A program made the position numbers and the translations under genes. 64,000 bases of DNA. Origin: Pseudoxanthomonas sp. GM95 (GTDB lineage: Bacteria; Pseudomonadota; Gammaproteobacteria; Xanthomonadales; Xanthomonadaceae). This document shows positions 8,754 to 17,643 of this stretch, in pieces. Every line of letters begins with the position of its first letter. Position 1 is the stretch's first letter. Below the pieces are notes generated by a model, which was not told the DNA's origin, did not search any database, and was given only the letters and a program-made list of their open reading frames with translations. The stretch is from NCBI RefSeq assembly GCF_900109775.1, contig NZ_FOAX01000002.1, positions 1,054,001-1,118,000 on the forward strand. The letters are read 5' to 3'.

Positions 8754-9632
8754 CTAGTGCCCGCGCTTGACCGCCAACTCACCCAGCGCAGCTAGCTCCG
8801 CCGCGCGCGCACCAAACGGTGCCAGCAGCGCCCGCATCTGCGTCGCTAGCTCATCGAGCTTCGCCTTCGCGCCGTCCATGCCGAGCAACGCCGGATAGGT
8901 GGACTTGGCCTGCGCGACATCCTTGCCGGCGGTCTTGCCGAGGGTTTCGGAGCTGGCTTCGACGTCGAGGATGTCGTCGCGTACCTGGAAGGCCAGGCCG
9001 AGTGCATCGGCGAAGGCATCCAGACGCTGCAAGGTGTCTTCGTCCGCGCCGCCGGCCAGCGCGCCCAGGCGCACGCTGGCGCGGATCAGGGCGCCGGTCT
9101 TGAGCGCGTGCATGCGCTGCAGGGCGTCGAGCGATTGCAGCTGGCCGGTGGCGTCGATGTCCAGTGCCTGGCCGCCGCACATGCCGGCCACGCCGCTGGC
9201 GCGCGCCAGGGTCTGCAGCCAGGCCACGCGCAGCACTGCGCCGGCATCGCTGCCCGCCAGCACGTCGAAGGCCAGCGTCTGCAGCGCATCGCCGGCGAGG
9301 ATCGCGGTGGCTTCGTCGAAGGCGATGTGCACGGTCGGCTGGCCGCGACGCAGGGCGTCGTCGTCCATCGCCGGCAGGTCGTCGTGGACCAGCGAATAGG
9401 CATGGATCAATTCGACTGCGGTGGCTGGTGCGTCCAGCACAGCTTCTTCAGCGCCGGTCAGCGTGCCGGCGGCGTAGACCAGCAACGGACGCATGCGCTT
9501 GCCGCCGCCAAGGCTGGCGTGGCGCATGGCCGCATGCAGGCGCTGCGGGGCGAGGGTGGGATCGGGGAGCGCCGCTTCCAGCGAGGCTTCGACACGCTGT
9601 GCCCAGCGTGCGAACACGGCCTCACTCGCCAT
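8754..9632 (-). CDS. ispA: (2E,6E)-farnesyl diphosphate synthase
   Basis: A 292-residue short-chain prenyl transferase that condenses IPP with DMAPP and GPP to give FPP for quinones and undecaprenyl phosphate. Both aspartate-rich motifs are present: [12 protein letters not shown] (first, DDxxxxD) and [11 protein letters not shown] (second, DDxxD). The [15 protein letters not shown] block binds the IPP diphosphate. The start [10 protein letters not shown] overlaps the end of xseB by 11 bases, an arrangement usual for the xseB-ispA pair; longer in-frame starts would run deep into xseB. In many proteobacteria dxs follows; here it does not. Confidence 0.95.
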   Translation of the reverse strand: MASEAVFARWAQRVEASLEAALPDPTLAPQRLHAAMRHASLGGGKRMRPLLVYAAGTLTGAEEAVLDAPATAVELIHAYSLVHDDLPAMDDDALRRGQPTVHIAFDEATAILAGDALQTLAFDVLAGSDAGAVLRVAWLQTLARASGVAGMCGGQALDIDATGQLQSLDALQRMHALKTGALIRASVRLGALAGGADEDTLQRLDAFADALGLAFQVRDDILDVEASSETLGKTAGKDVAQAKSTYPALLGMDGAKAKLDELATQMRALLAPFGARAAELAALGELAVKRGH

Positions 9633-9882
9633 CGGGCAGCGGGGCGAAAGGTTCGGCGGTCTCGGGGCGGTCCGGGTCGCTGAGCAGGCGCACGCGCAGC
9701 TCGGCCTGTTCCAGCGCGGTGCGGCAGCTGCGATACAGGCCCACACCGCGCTCGTAGGCGGCCAGCGAGTCTTCCAGGCTCAGATCGCCCTGTTCCATGC
9801 GGCCAACCAGCTGTTCCAGCTCGTCCAGCGAGGTTTCGAAATGCGCAACGGGCGAGGCGTCGGCGGTGGGTTTCTTTGCCAT
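9622..9882 (-). CDS. xseB: Exodeoxyribonuclease VII small subunit
   Basis: An 86-residue protein containing the XseB signature [33 protein letters not shown], a helical hairpin that binds the XseA large subunit. Exonuclease VII degrades single-stranded DNA from both ends. The frame is longer upstream, but [11 protein letters not shown] gives the family length. It overlaps ispA by 11 bases and starts 31 bases after tilS ends, so tilS-xseB-ispA is likely one transcription unit. Confidence 0.95.
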   Translation of the reverse strand: MAKKPTADASPVAHFETSLDELEQLVGRMEQGDLSLEDSLAAYERGVGLYRSCRTALEQAELRVRLLSDPDRPETAEPFAPLPDGE

Positions 9883-9913
9883 GCGCAAAGTGTGGGCGCG
9901 CATGCCGGATGGG

Positions 9914-11221
9914 TCAATCGCGGCTGGGTGGCGACCACGCCAGCCGCGCGCCGCGTTCATCCAGCCAGCGGGCGAATCCGGCGGCCACGATGGCATCGCC
10001 GGCGGCGAGGACTTCACCCTCGGCGTCGCGCAGCAGCGGCAGCTGCAGGCGTTGCCACGGCGGGATGCGCGCGTCCTGCAGCACGTGCTTGAGCGCGTGC
10101 GAATGCGTGCGGCAGGGCAAGGTGATGCGCTCGCCGCCGCGGCGCGCGCCGACCTGCAGCGGTGTGTCGAAGCCGTCCGCGCCGTGCAGTGCCAGTTGAC
10201 CGCCATCGGGCAGCGACAGCGCTTCGCGGCCATCCCACGTGGTCTGCCAATCCTGCGGGAGTGCCGGCGTGTCGCGCCCTGCGTGTAGCTGATCGCCCCA
10301 GCGACACAGCCAAGCGCCGTCCCAGGCGAAGCGCGCCTGCGCATCGCTGCGCGCGGGCAGCAGGCTGGTTTCGAATTGCGCGATGCCGCGCGCTGGAAGC
10401 GGCGGCAATGCGCGCTCGGCAATCCAGTGACGCAGCACGCGGGCACGACGCGAAGGCGGCATCGTTTGCAGGACGAGCATCGACAACACGTGCGGATCGG
10501 CGCTGCGTGCAGCCTGCAGATCGATCGCGTCCTGGGTAGACAGCAGCGCGCTGGCCTGCGCGCTCAGGGCCGCGCTGCGGGCCAGTACGGCACCGGCCTG
10601 CGGCCAGCGCTGGCGCAGCAGCGGCAGGATCTGGTGACGCAGGAAGTTGCGATCCAGCGTCGTATCGGCATTGCTGTCATCTTCGATCCATTCCAGCGTG
10701 TTTGCCTGCGCGTAGGTAGTGATTGCACTGCGCGGCTGGTCCAGCCACGGCCGCCACAGCCAGCCGCTGGCGAAGGCGCGCCACGGCCGCATCGCCGCCA
10801 GTCCTTCCGGACCGGATGCACGCAGGGCGCGCAGCAGGAAGGTTTCGGCCTGGTCATCCTGGTGGTGCGCTGCGACCAGCACTTCGCCGGGCGCCATGAC
10901 CTGGGCGAACGCCGCGTGGCGCGCGCGGCGGGCCGCGGCCTCCAGCCCTTCGCCGGCATTGCGATCGACCTGCACGCGCACGATCTCCAGCGGCACGCGC
11001 AGCCGGGCGCACAGCGCAGCACAGTGCGCCGCCCAAGCGTCGGCGTCGGCCTGCAGGCCGTGATGCACGTGGATCGCATGGATCTCGGCGCGGCCTTGCC
11101 ACTGCGCCACCACCGCATGCAGCAGCGCGGTCGAATCCAGCCCGCCACTCAATGCCACCCGCAGCCTTGGCGGCGGCGTGGAAACGGGCAGGGCGGCGAG
11201 GGCGTCGAGCAGCGCGGACAT
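9914..11221 (-). CDS. tilS: tRNA(Ile)-lysidine synthase
   Basis: A 435-residue enzyme that attaches lysine to C34 of the tRNA-Ile CAU anticodon, changing it to read AUA. It has the PP-loop ATP pyrophosphatase motif [11 protein letters not shown] near residue 26, the [13 protein letters not shown] block and [23 protein letters not shown], followed by the C-terminal substrate-recognition domain (RRGGERI...[17 protein letters not shown]). It leads the minus-strand group with xseB and ispA. Confidence 0.96.
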   Translation of the reverse strand: MSALLDALAALPVSTPPPRLRVALSGGLDSTALLHAVVAQWQGRAEIHAIHVHHGLQADADAWAAHCAALCARLRVPLEIVRVQVDRNAGEGLEAAARRARHAAFAQVMAPGEVLVAAHHQDDQAETFLLRALRASGPEGLAAMRPWRAFASGWLWRPWLDQPRSAITTYAQANTLEWIEDDSNADTTLDRNFLRHQILPLLRQRWPQAGAVLARSAALSAQASALLSTQDAIDLQAARSADPHVLSMLVLQTMPPSRRARVLRHWIAERALPPLPARGIAQFETSLLPARSDAQARFAWDGAWLCRWGDQLHAGRDTPALPQDWQTTWDGREALSLPDGGQLALHGADGFDTPLQVGARRGGERITLPCRTHSHALKHVLQDARIPPWQRLQLPLLRDAEGEVLAAGDAIVAAGFARWLDERGARLAWSPPSRD

Positions 11222-11275
11222 CGGCGAATGGTGCCACGCGGGCAGCGATGCCCCTAGCGCACGGGCCTCACGCGC

Positions 11276-12250
11276 CTAGAGGGCGATCTCGTTCTTGCCG
11301 CGCTCCTGCGGCATCTGGCGCTCAAGCAGCTGCTTGGACGGCGGGGCCGGCGGGCGCCCGATGTTGTGCGTCAGCAGCCAGGCTTGGCAGGCCTTCTGCC
11401 AGTCGCGCATCTGTTCGGGCACCTTGGCGTAGAAGGTGTCCTCGACCACGGGCATGCGGCCGTCGTAGGACTCGGCGGTGCCGGCCAGGCGCGAGCCTAC
11501 GACGTCGCGCATCCGGCGCGTGGGATCGCCACCGTTTTCCAGCAGCCAGTACAGCCGGTCGAAGCGGCCGATGCGCGAATACCAGCTCAACACCGTGTCG
11601 TAGCCGCCGTCGTCTTCGAGCGTGGTGTCCAGATGCGCGCCGGACATGATCAGCGCCTGCACGTTGTCCCAGTGGCCGTTGGAGAAGGCCACGTACAGCA
11701 GCGGCTGGCCGGCGGCGTTGCGGGCGTTGGGGTCGCCGCCGCGCATCAGCAGCTCGACCAGGTAGCGCGAATCGGCCATCGCCGCGGCGCGAACCAGCGA
11801 GGTTTCCGCGCCCGGCCCGATCGTGATGCCGGCCGACTGCATGCGGATATCCGGCGTGGCGCCGGCGTTGAGCAGCAGGTGCAAGCCTTCAGGGTTGTAG
11901 GTCAGCAGCGGCCAAGCCAGCAGCGGTCGGCCCTGGCGGTCGAAGATGGTGTCCGGGTCGATGCCCTGCTCATAGACCATCTTGTCGATCGCATCCCAGT
12001 CGTTGCGGTCCACGGCCCGTGCCATGCGCAGGCCATCGCCGGCGAAGTAATCGGCCGGATCGAGCAGCGCGCTGCCCGAGCCCATGCTCAGTGGCAACAG
12101 CACGTAGACACAGGCGCCCAGCAAGGCGGCGATGACCAGCGCGAGCAGTGCGACCAGCCAGCGGCGCGGGCGCACGCTCAGATGGATCGGGGGCGAAGGC
12201 TGGACGGCGGTGGTCAAGGGCGCGGGTTTCACGGATGGAATATGGTTCAT
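11276..12250 (-). CDS. Membrane-anchored ankyrin-repeat protein
   Basis: A 324-residue protein with one N-terminal membrane segment (about 30-55, WLVALLALVIAALLGACVYVLL) and ankyrin-like repeats in the remaining part (EGLHLLLNAGATPDI, YLVELLMRGGDPNARNAAGQPLLYVAFSNGHWDNVQALIMSGAHLD, RLYWLLENGGDPTRR). The start MNHIPSVKP was chosen because the longer in-frame extension reads across the divergent radA promoter region. The partner bound by the repeats is unknown. It shares an 86-base upstream region with radA. Confidence 0.8.
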   Translation of the reverse strand: MNHIPSVKPAPLTTAVQPSPPIHLSVRPRRWLVALLALVIAALLGACVYVLLPLSMGSGSALLDPADYFAGDGLRMARAVDRNDWDAIDKMVYEQGIDPDTIFDRQGRPLLAWPLLTYNPEGLHLLLNAGATPDIRMQSAGITIGPGAETSLVRAAAMADSRYLVELLMRGGDPNARNAAGQPLLYVAFSNGHWDNVQALIMSGAHLDTTLEDDGGYDTVLSWYSRIGRFDRLYWLLENGGDPTRRMRDVVGSRLAGTAESYDGRMPVVEDTFYAKVPEQMRDWQKACQAWLLTHNIGRPPAPPSKQLLERQMPQERGKNEIAL

Positions 12251-12336
12251 TACGTGGAAACGCGCGCGTGCCGGTCTCGCGCCAGGAGACGCCGCGCCGC
12301 TACAGTGGCCGCCGGATTTCCAAGGGATTGCTTCAT

Positions 12337-13728
12337 ATGGCCAAGGCCACCTCCAAGGCGCGTACCGCCTATGTCTGCGGCGAATGCGGCGCCGAATACA
12401 CCAAATGGCAGGGCCAGTGCAGCGAGTGTAATGCCTGGAATTCGCTGTCGCAGATCGTGCTGGAACCGGCCGCGGGCGCACCGCCGGCCGCGCGCCGCTC
12501 CGGTTGGGCCGGCAAGACCGAGGCGCCCAAGATCACCGCGCTGAAAGACGTGCGCAACGGCGAGGAAGTGCGCGTGTCCACCGGCATCGGCGAGTTCGAC
12601 CGGGTGCTCGGCGGCGGCCTGGTCGAAGGCGCGGTGGTGCTGGTCGGTGGCGACCCGGGCATCGGCAAGTCCACGCTGCTGCTGCAGGCGCTGGCCAGCA
12701 TGGCCGCCACGCTGCCGGTGCTGTACGTCACCGGCGAAGAATCGCTGGCCCAGGTCGCCGGCCGCGCCGTGCGCCTGGACCTGCCGCTGGACGGCCTGCA
12801 GGCGCTGGCCGAAACCGGCATCGAATCGATCCTGCAGCACGCCTCGTCCGCGCGGCCCAAGCTGATCGTGGCCGACTCGGTGCAGACCTTGTGGACCGAG
12901 ACGCTGACCGCCGCGCCAGGCTCGGTCAGCCAGGTGCGCGAGAGCGCCGCGCGCCTGGTGCGCTACGCCAAGGAGACCGGCACCGCCGTGTTCCTGGTCG
13001 GCCACGTGACCAAGGAGGGCGGCATCGCCGGTCCGCGCGTGCTGGAGCACATGGTCGATGCGGTGCTGTATTTCGAAGGCGAGTCGGGCAGCCGCTTCCG
13101 CGTGCTGCGCGCCTTCAAGAACCGCTTCGGTGCGGTCAATGAGCTGGGCGTGTTCGCCATGGGCGACAAGGGCTTGAAGGAAGTCCCCAATCCGTCGGCG
13201 ATCTTCCTGTCCGGCGGCAGCACTCGCCAGCCGGGCAGCTGCGTGATGGTCACGCGCGAAGGCACGCGGCCACTGCTGGTGGAAGTGCAGGCGCTGGTCG
13301 ATGCCTCGCCGCTGTCCAATCCACGCCGCGTGGCCGTGGGCCTGGAAGGCAACCGCCTGGCGATGCTGCTGGCGGTGCTGCATCGCCACGGCGGGATCAT
13401 GGTGGGCGACCAGGACGTCTTCATCAACGTGGTCGGCGGCATTCGCGTGCAGGAAACCGCGGCCGATTTGCCGGCGCTGCTGGCCGTGCTCTCGTCCCTG
13501 CGCGATGCGCCGCTGGCCGAAAAGACGATCGCCTTCGGCGAAGTCGGCCTGTCCGGCGAGATCCGCCCCGTGCCCAACGGCGAGGACCGCCTGAAGGAAG
13601 CGGCCACGCACGGCTTCAAGCGCGCCATCGTGCCCAAGGCCAACGCACCCAAGACCGCGTCGATCAAGGGCATGGAAGTGATCGCCGTCGAGCGCCTGTC
13701 CGATGCGCTGGAGGCGGCGTTCGGCTGA
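12337..13728 (+). CDS. radA: DNA repair protein RadA
   Basis: A 463-residue RecA-like ATPase that promotes branch migration in recombination repair. It has the four-cysteine zinc finger at residues 13-30 (YVCGECGAEYTKWQGQC..C), a Walker A motif GGDPGIGKST, the RadA-specific KNRFG motif (FKNRFGAVNELGVF) and a C-terminal Lon-protease-like domain (VFINVVGGIRVQETAADL, SGEIRPVPNGEDRLKEA). The ATG chosen gives the usual MAKATSK beginning; upstream in-frame residues belong to the divergent promoter. A strong hairpin terminator follows the stop. Confidence 0.97.
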   Translation: MAKATSKARTAYVCGECGAEYTKWQGQCSECNAWNSLSQIVLEPAAGAPPAARRSGWAGKTEAPKITALKDVRNGEEVRVSTGIGEFDRVLGGGLVEGAVVLVGGDPGIGKSTLLLQALASMAATLPVLYVTGEESLAQVAGRAVRLDLPLDGLQALAETGIESILQHASSARPKLIVADSVQTLWTETLTAAPGSVSQVRESAARLVRYAKETGTAVFLVGHVTKEGGIAGPRVLEHMVDAVLYFEGESGSRFRVLRAFKNRFGAVNELGVFAMGDKGLKEVPNPSAIFLSGGSTRQPGSCVMVTREGTRPLLVEVQALVDASPLSNPRRVAVGLEGNRLAMLLAVLHRHGGIMVGDQDVFINVVGGIRVQETAADLPALLAVLSSLRDAPLAEKTIAFGEVGLSGEIRPVPNGEDRLKEAATHGFKRAIVPKANAPKTASIKGMEVIAVERLSDALEAAFG

Positions 13729-13750
13729 AGCCTGCTTGCGGGCGGGAAAC

Positions 13751-13779
13751 AAAAAAGCCGCGGGCAACCGCGGCTTTTT
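13751..13779. terminator. Bidirectional intrinsic terminator between radA and the VOC gene
   Basis: The 7-bp stem GCCGCGG / CCGCGGC with a GCAA tetraloop has six A before and five T after, so it can end radA on the plus strand and the converging VOC gene on the minus strand. Confidence 0.9.
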
Positions 13780-13809
13780 CGTGTGTGCTTCAGCGGGGCC
13801 CGTGCAGGC

Positions 13810-14202
13810 TCAGGCCGGTCGATGCAGCGCGCACAGCTTGTTGCCGTCCGGGTCGCGCACGTAGGCGATGTAAGCGCGGCCCAGGCTGCTTTCGCGCCAG
13901 CCCGGGGCGTTCTCGATCGAGGTGCCGCCGGCGGCGATGGCCGCATCGTGGAAGGCCAGCGCCTGCTCGGGCGAGCTGCACTTGAAGCCGACCGTGCCGC
14001 CATTGGCGCTGCTGGCCGGCTCGCCGTTGATCGGCTGGCTGACGCAAAAGGTGTTGCCGTCGTGGCGGTAGAACAGGCGGACGTGACCGGTGCCGGCGAC
14101 GTTGCGCAGCGGCGCGCCGACGCCCAGCGTGGCCAGCACCGCGTCGTAGAACGCGTTGGCGCGCTCGATGTCGTTCGCACCGACCATGATGTGGTTGAAC
14201 AT
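13810..14202 (-). CDS. VOC (glyoxalase/bleomycin-resistance fold) family protein
   Basis: A 130-residue single-domain VOC protein: it begins MFNHIMVGANDIERANAFYDAVLATLGV and ends YIAYVRDPDGNKLCALHRP, the usual paired beta-alpha-beta-beta-beta layout. His4 and Glu12-like positions at the start and the DPDGNK turn near the end suggest a metal site, but the substrate is not predictable. It lies alone between two hairpin terminators, so it is probably transcribed by itself. Confidence 0.85.
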   Translation of the reverse strand: MFNHIMVGANDIERANAFYDAVLATLGVGAPLRNVAGTGHVRLFYRHDGNTFCVSQPINGEPASSANGGTVGFKCSSPEQALAFHDAAIAAGGTSIENAPGWRESSLGRAYIAYVRDPDGNKLCALHRPA

Positions 14203-14241
14203 GCGTGTCTCCTGTTGAAAGTTGCGTGGGCTGGATAAGGA

Positions 14242-14267
14242 AAAAGCCGCGGTTTCCCGCGGCTTTT
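14242..14267 (-). terminator. Intrinsic terminator of the rpsB-tsf operon
   Basis: The perfect arms AAAAGCCGCGG / CCGCGGCTTTT with a 4-base loop lie 26 bases beyond the tsf stop; read on the minus strand the stem is followed by a T run. Confidence 0.88.
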
Positions 14268-14293
14268 CCGGTGTCACGCTGCAGCGGGCAGGA

Positions 14294-15175
14294 TCAGACC
14301 TGCATCGCCTTGGCGACTTCGGCGGCGTAGTCTTCCACCACCTTCTCGATGCCTTCGCCGACCACCAGACGCTGGAAGCCGGTCACGTCGGCGCCAGCGG
14401 CCTTGGCCACGGCTTCGACGGTGCGCTTGTCGCCGTCCAGGACGTATTCCTGGCCGTACAGGGTCACTTCGCTGACGATCTTGTTGATCTTGCCGGAGAT
14501 GATCTTCTCCAGGATCTCGGCGGGCTTGGCCTTGTCCTTCTCGGACATCTTGGCCAGCTCGATTTCCTTTTCCTTGGCGACAAAATCAGCCGGCACGTCG
14601 GCGGGCTTGTTGTAGGGCGGGTTCATCGCGGCGATGTGCATGGCCAGGCCATTGGCGAGCTCGGCGCTGCCGCCGGTCATCTCGACCAGCACGCCGATCT
14701 TGCCGTTGGTGTGCACGTAGGCGCCGACGGTGCCTGCGCTCTTGGCCCAGGCCAGGCGACGGACCTGGATGTTCTCGCCCAGCTTCTGGATGGCGGTGGC
14801 GCGGGCTTCCTCGACGGTTTCGCCCGAGGCCAGCTTGGCGGTCTTCAGGGCTTCCACGTCGGCGGCGCCGGCGGCCAGGGCAGCGGCGGCCACGGCATCG
14901 ACGAACGCCTTGAAGTTGACGTCATTGGCGACGAAGTCGGTCTCGGAGTTGACCTCGACCAGCACGGCGCTGCCGGTGCCCTGGGCGATGGCCACGCGGC
15001 CTTCGGCGGCCACGCGGTCGGCCTTCTTGTCGGCCTTGGCGGCGCCGGACTTGCGCAGGGCTTCAGCCGCCGCGTTGATGTCGCCGTTGCTTTCGGTGAG
15101 TGCCTTCTTGCACTCCATCATGCCGGCGCCAGTGCGCTCGCGCAGTTCCTTGACCAGGGAAGCAGTGATTTCCAC
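14294..15175 (-). CDS. tsf: Translation elongation factor Ts
   Basis: A 293-residue EF-Ts, the nucleotide exchange factor for EF-Tu. The N-terminal UBA-like domain ([21 protein letters not shown]) and the EF-Tu-contacting SETDFVAND motif are intact, and the C-terminal dimerisation part ends [13 protein letters not shown]. The start is a GTG ([10 protein letters not shown]) with GAGG eight bases upstream; an ATG 18 codons further up gives a non-homologous extension. It lies 133 bases after rpsB with which it forms the universal rpsB-tsf operon. Confidence 0.96.
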   Translation of the reverse strand: MEITASLVKELRERTGAGMMECKKALTESNGDINAAAEALRKSGAAKADKKADRVAAEGRVAIAQGTGSAVLVEVNSETDFVANDVNFKAFVDAVAAAALAAGAADVEALKTAKLASGETVEEARATAIQKLGENIQVRRLAWAKSAGTVGAYVHTNGKIGVLVEMTGGSAELANGLAMHIAAMNPPYNKPADVPADFVAKEKEIELAKMSEKDKAKPAEILEKIISGKINKIVSEVTLYGQEYVLDGDKRTVEAVAKAAGADVTGFQRLVVGEGIEKVVEDYAAEVAKAMQV

Positions 15176-15308
15176 GGTGATGACCTCAGTTTTGGGTATT
15201 GGTTGGGAAGGCGCTACGCGCCATTCCAAGCGACAACGGCGGGACTAGTGCCCGCCGCTGGGGCCGACGCGCGAACATGGCGCGTCGGCATTGCACGGCG
15301 ATGACGCC

Positions 15309-16091
<783 letters not shown>

Positions 16092-16285
16092 TGCAAAACT
16101 CCAAGGCAGTGGAACCGACCGCGCAATTGGATGCGGTACTGATGGTTCCGGGGTTGGGCCTCCCTGCAGCGTCCGTGGCCGAACCTTCTTGCGAAGGCAC
16201 CCCGGCACGGGCTGTGGCTGCAGGTGTGTATTCGCCGGTGACGCCCGGCGTGGGCGGTCTTGCGGGCCTGATGGCCTCGCGAAGC
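16092..16285 (-). promoter_or_regulatory. rpsB-tsf leader (candidate S2 autoregulatory element)
   Basis: Between the promoter and rpsB the RNA can form a stem immediately upstream of the ribosome site: GGAACC / GGTTCC (16111-16116 with 16144-16149), enclosing ACCGC / GCGGT (16118-16122 with 16133-16137). In enterobacteria the rpsB leader binds S2 and represses both rpsB and tsf; the position and the GGAACC stem fit that, but S2 binding here is inferred. Confidence 0.6.
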
Positions 16286-16291
16286 CGGCGG

Positions 16292-16321
16292 ATTATAGCC
16301 GCGCGGCGCTGGCCGGCGCAA
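16292..16321 (-). promoter_or_regulatory. rpsB promoter
   Basis: On the minus strand a perfect -10 TATAAT (16297-16292) follows a TTGCGC -35 (16321-16316) after 18 bases, which places the start of transcription near 16285. The -35 lies inside a perfect dyad GCCGGCGC-N5-GCGCCGGC (16312-16332). Confidence 0.75.
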
Positions 16322-16342
16322 ATCGCGCCGGCGTCAGGGTGT

Positions 16343-16414
16343 TCAGGCAAACAGCGGGGCGGCGGCCATCAGGATGACGAGCAGCAGCAGACGGCGGGAA
16401 GAGGTCAGGCGCAT
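16343..16414 (-). CDS. Possible 23-residue hydrophobic peptide upstream of rpsB
   Basis: A short frame encodes MRLTSSRRLLLLVILMAAAP followed by LFA and a TGA: a basic N-terminus and one hydrophobic helix, the layout of small membrane peptides. A GGAA lies about ten bases before the ATG. It is read toward rpsB but ends before the rpsB promoter, so it is not part of that leader. A perfect 8-bp dyad (16312-16332) follows the stop. The frame could be chance; no function is proposed. Confidence 0.3.
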   Translation of the reverse strand: MRLTSSRRLLLLVILMAAAPLFA

Positions 16415-16620
16415 GGCGGTGCAGTTCCGGGGGACAGTGGCGGGCGCGGACTGCGCTGGCCTGATCCGGGATATGCAAGGGGCGTGCCAACTTTGAGGTG
16501 GTCCGAAAAGCCTTGCAGAACGGGATCTCGTACGCAGTTTTCGTGCGTTCGATCGTTGGCAGACCTCGCCCGCGCGTCACTTTTCGCCGCGCCGCATCCT
16601 GTGCGTCATCCCGTGTCGCG

Positions 16621-17643
16621 TCAGTAGGTGATGGTGACGGTGATGGTGTCGCTGTAGCTGCCGGGATTGGCGGTCTGCCCGGACAGGACGCGGCCGTAGA
16701 CCGTGGCGGTCTGCGCCGTGCCGGTGCCAGTGCCCTGCAAGGTGTCGGTGTCCAGGCTGTTGCCCCAGCGGTTGCTGCGCGCGCCGTCGCGGTACAGCTC
16801 GTAATTGACGTATTGCGTGCTCGCCCCCTGGCGCATGCGCCGCTGGGTGAGCAAGGCATTGGTGCCGTTGTCCAGGCCGAGCTGCCAGGCCGTGCGAAGG
16901 GTGCAGGTCAGGCCGATGGTCGAGGTCTGGTCGACGTTGGAGGTGATGAAGCCGGCGACGCTGCCGAAATCCAGGTCGGTCGTGCTGTACGCGTAGCACT
17001 GGCCGGGGACCTGGGCGTTGGCGGTGAAGGGAAAGGCGTTGTTGTTGGTCGTGGAGCCGCCGATATTGCAGGCACTGGGGAAGTTGGCCGGTGCGCCGAG
17101 CAGCGGGGTGTCGGCGGCATAAGTCAGCACGGTGTCGGCGTTGGCGAAGGTGCTGCTGTAGCTGCCGGTCGCCAACGCTTGGTTGGCAGGAATGCGCCCG
17201 TAGATCGTGACGGTCTGCGCCTGCGAGCCGCCGACCAGCAAGGGCACCGCATAGTCGAAGTTCAGCACCAGCACGTTGTTGGAGGCGTTGCCGAGCGCCC
17301 CCCAGATCTGGCTGCGGGCCGGGTCCTTATAGGCTTGGTAATTGAGGATGTCGCCCGCGGTGCTGCGCATCTGGCGCGGCGCCATGGACGTGCTCGCGCT
17401 GCCTGGCCCCAGGCCGACGCACAGCGTGACCTTGGTATTGCTCAGCAAGGCCAGCGCAGCGGTGGCGCAGGTCACGGTGAAGGTGGTGGTGGTATCGGTG
17501 GTCTGGGTGTTCGAAGCATTGCCGAACGCCAATACCGTCGGCGTGGTGGCCGTGCAGACCGTGGCGGCGCGTGCATCGGGCGACCAGCCCCATAGCGCCA
17601 GCAGCGCGACGAGCAGGCAATACAGCGGAAAGCGGCGGCTCAT
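16621..17643 (-). CDS. Csu-type fimbrial tip adhesin (two spore coat U domains)
   Basis: A 340-residue secreted protein with a signal peptide (YCLLVALLALWGWSPDARA-A) and two successive SCPU/spore coat U domains, each with the pattern of an early Cys, a T-rich strand, R-R/Q-M-R and a C-terminal Y-S-D/T-x(3)-T-Y donor-like end (TVYGRVLSGQTANPGSYSD..TITY). In archaic chaperone-usher systems the two-domain subunit (CsuE) is the tip adhesin. Its ATG overlaps the usher stop (ATGA). No terminator is obvious after it. Confidence 0.82.
   Translation of the reverse strand: MSRRFPLYCLLVALLALWGWSPDARAATVCTATTPTVLAFGNASNTQTTDTTTTFTVTCATAALALLSNTKVTLCVGLGPGSASTSMAPRQMRSTAGDILNYQAYKDPARSQIWGALGNASNNVLVLNFDYAVPLLVGGSQAQTVTIYGRIPANQALATGSYSSTFANADTVLTYAADTPLLGAPANFPSACNIGGSTTNNNAFPFTANAQVPGQCYAYSTTDLDFGSVAGFITSNVDQTSTIGLTCTLRTAWQLGLDNGTNALLTQRRMRQGASTQYVNYELYRDGARSNRWGNSLDTDTLQGTGTGTAQTATVYGRVLSGQTANPGSYSDTITVTITY

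Noticed and set aside
13785-14047. Frames on both strands across the VOC gene
   Set aside because: Alternative readings of the VOC coding sequence without independent support.
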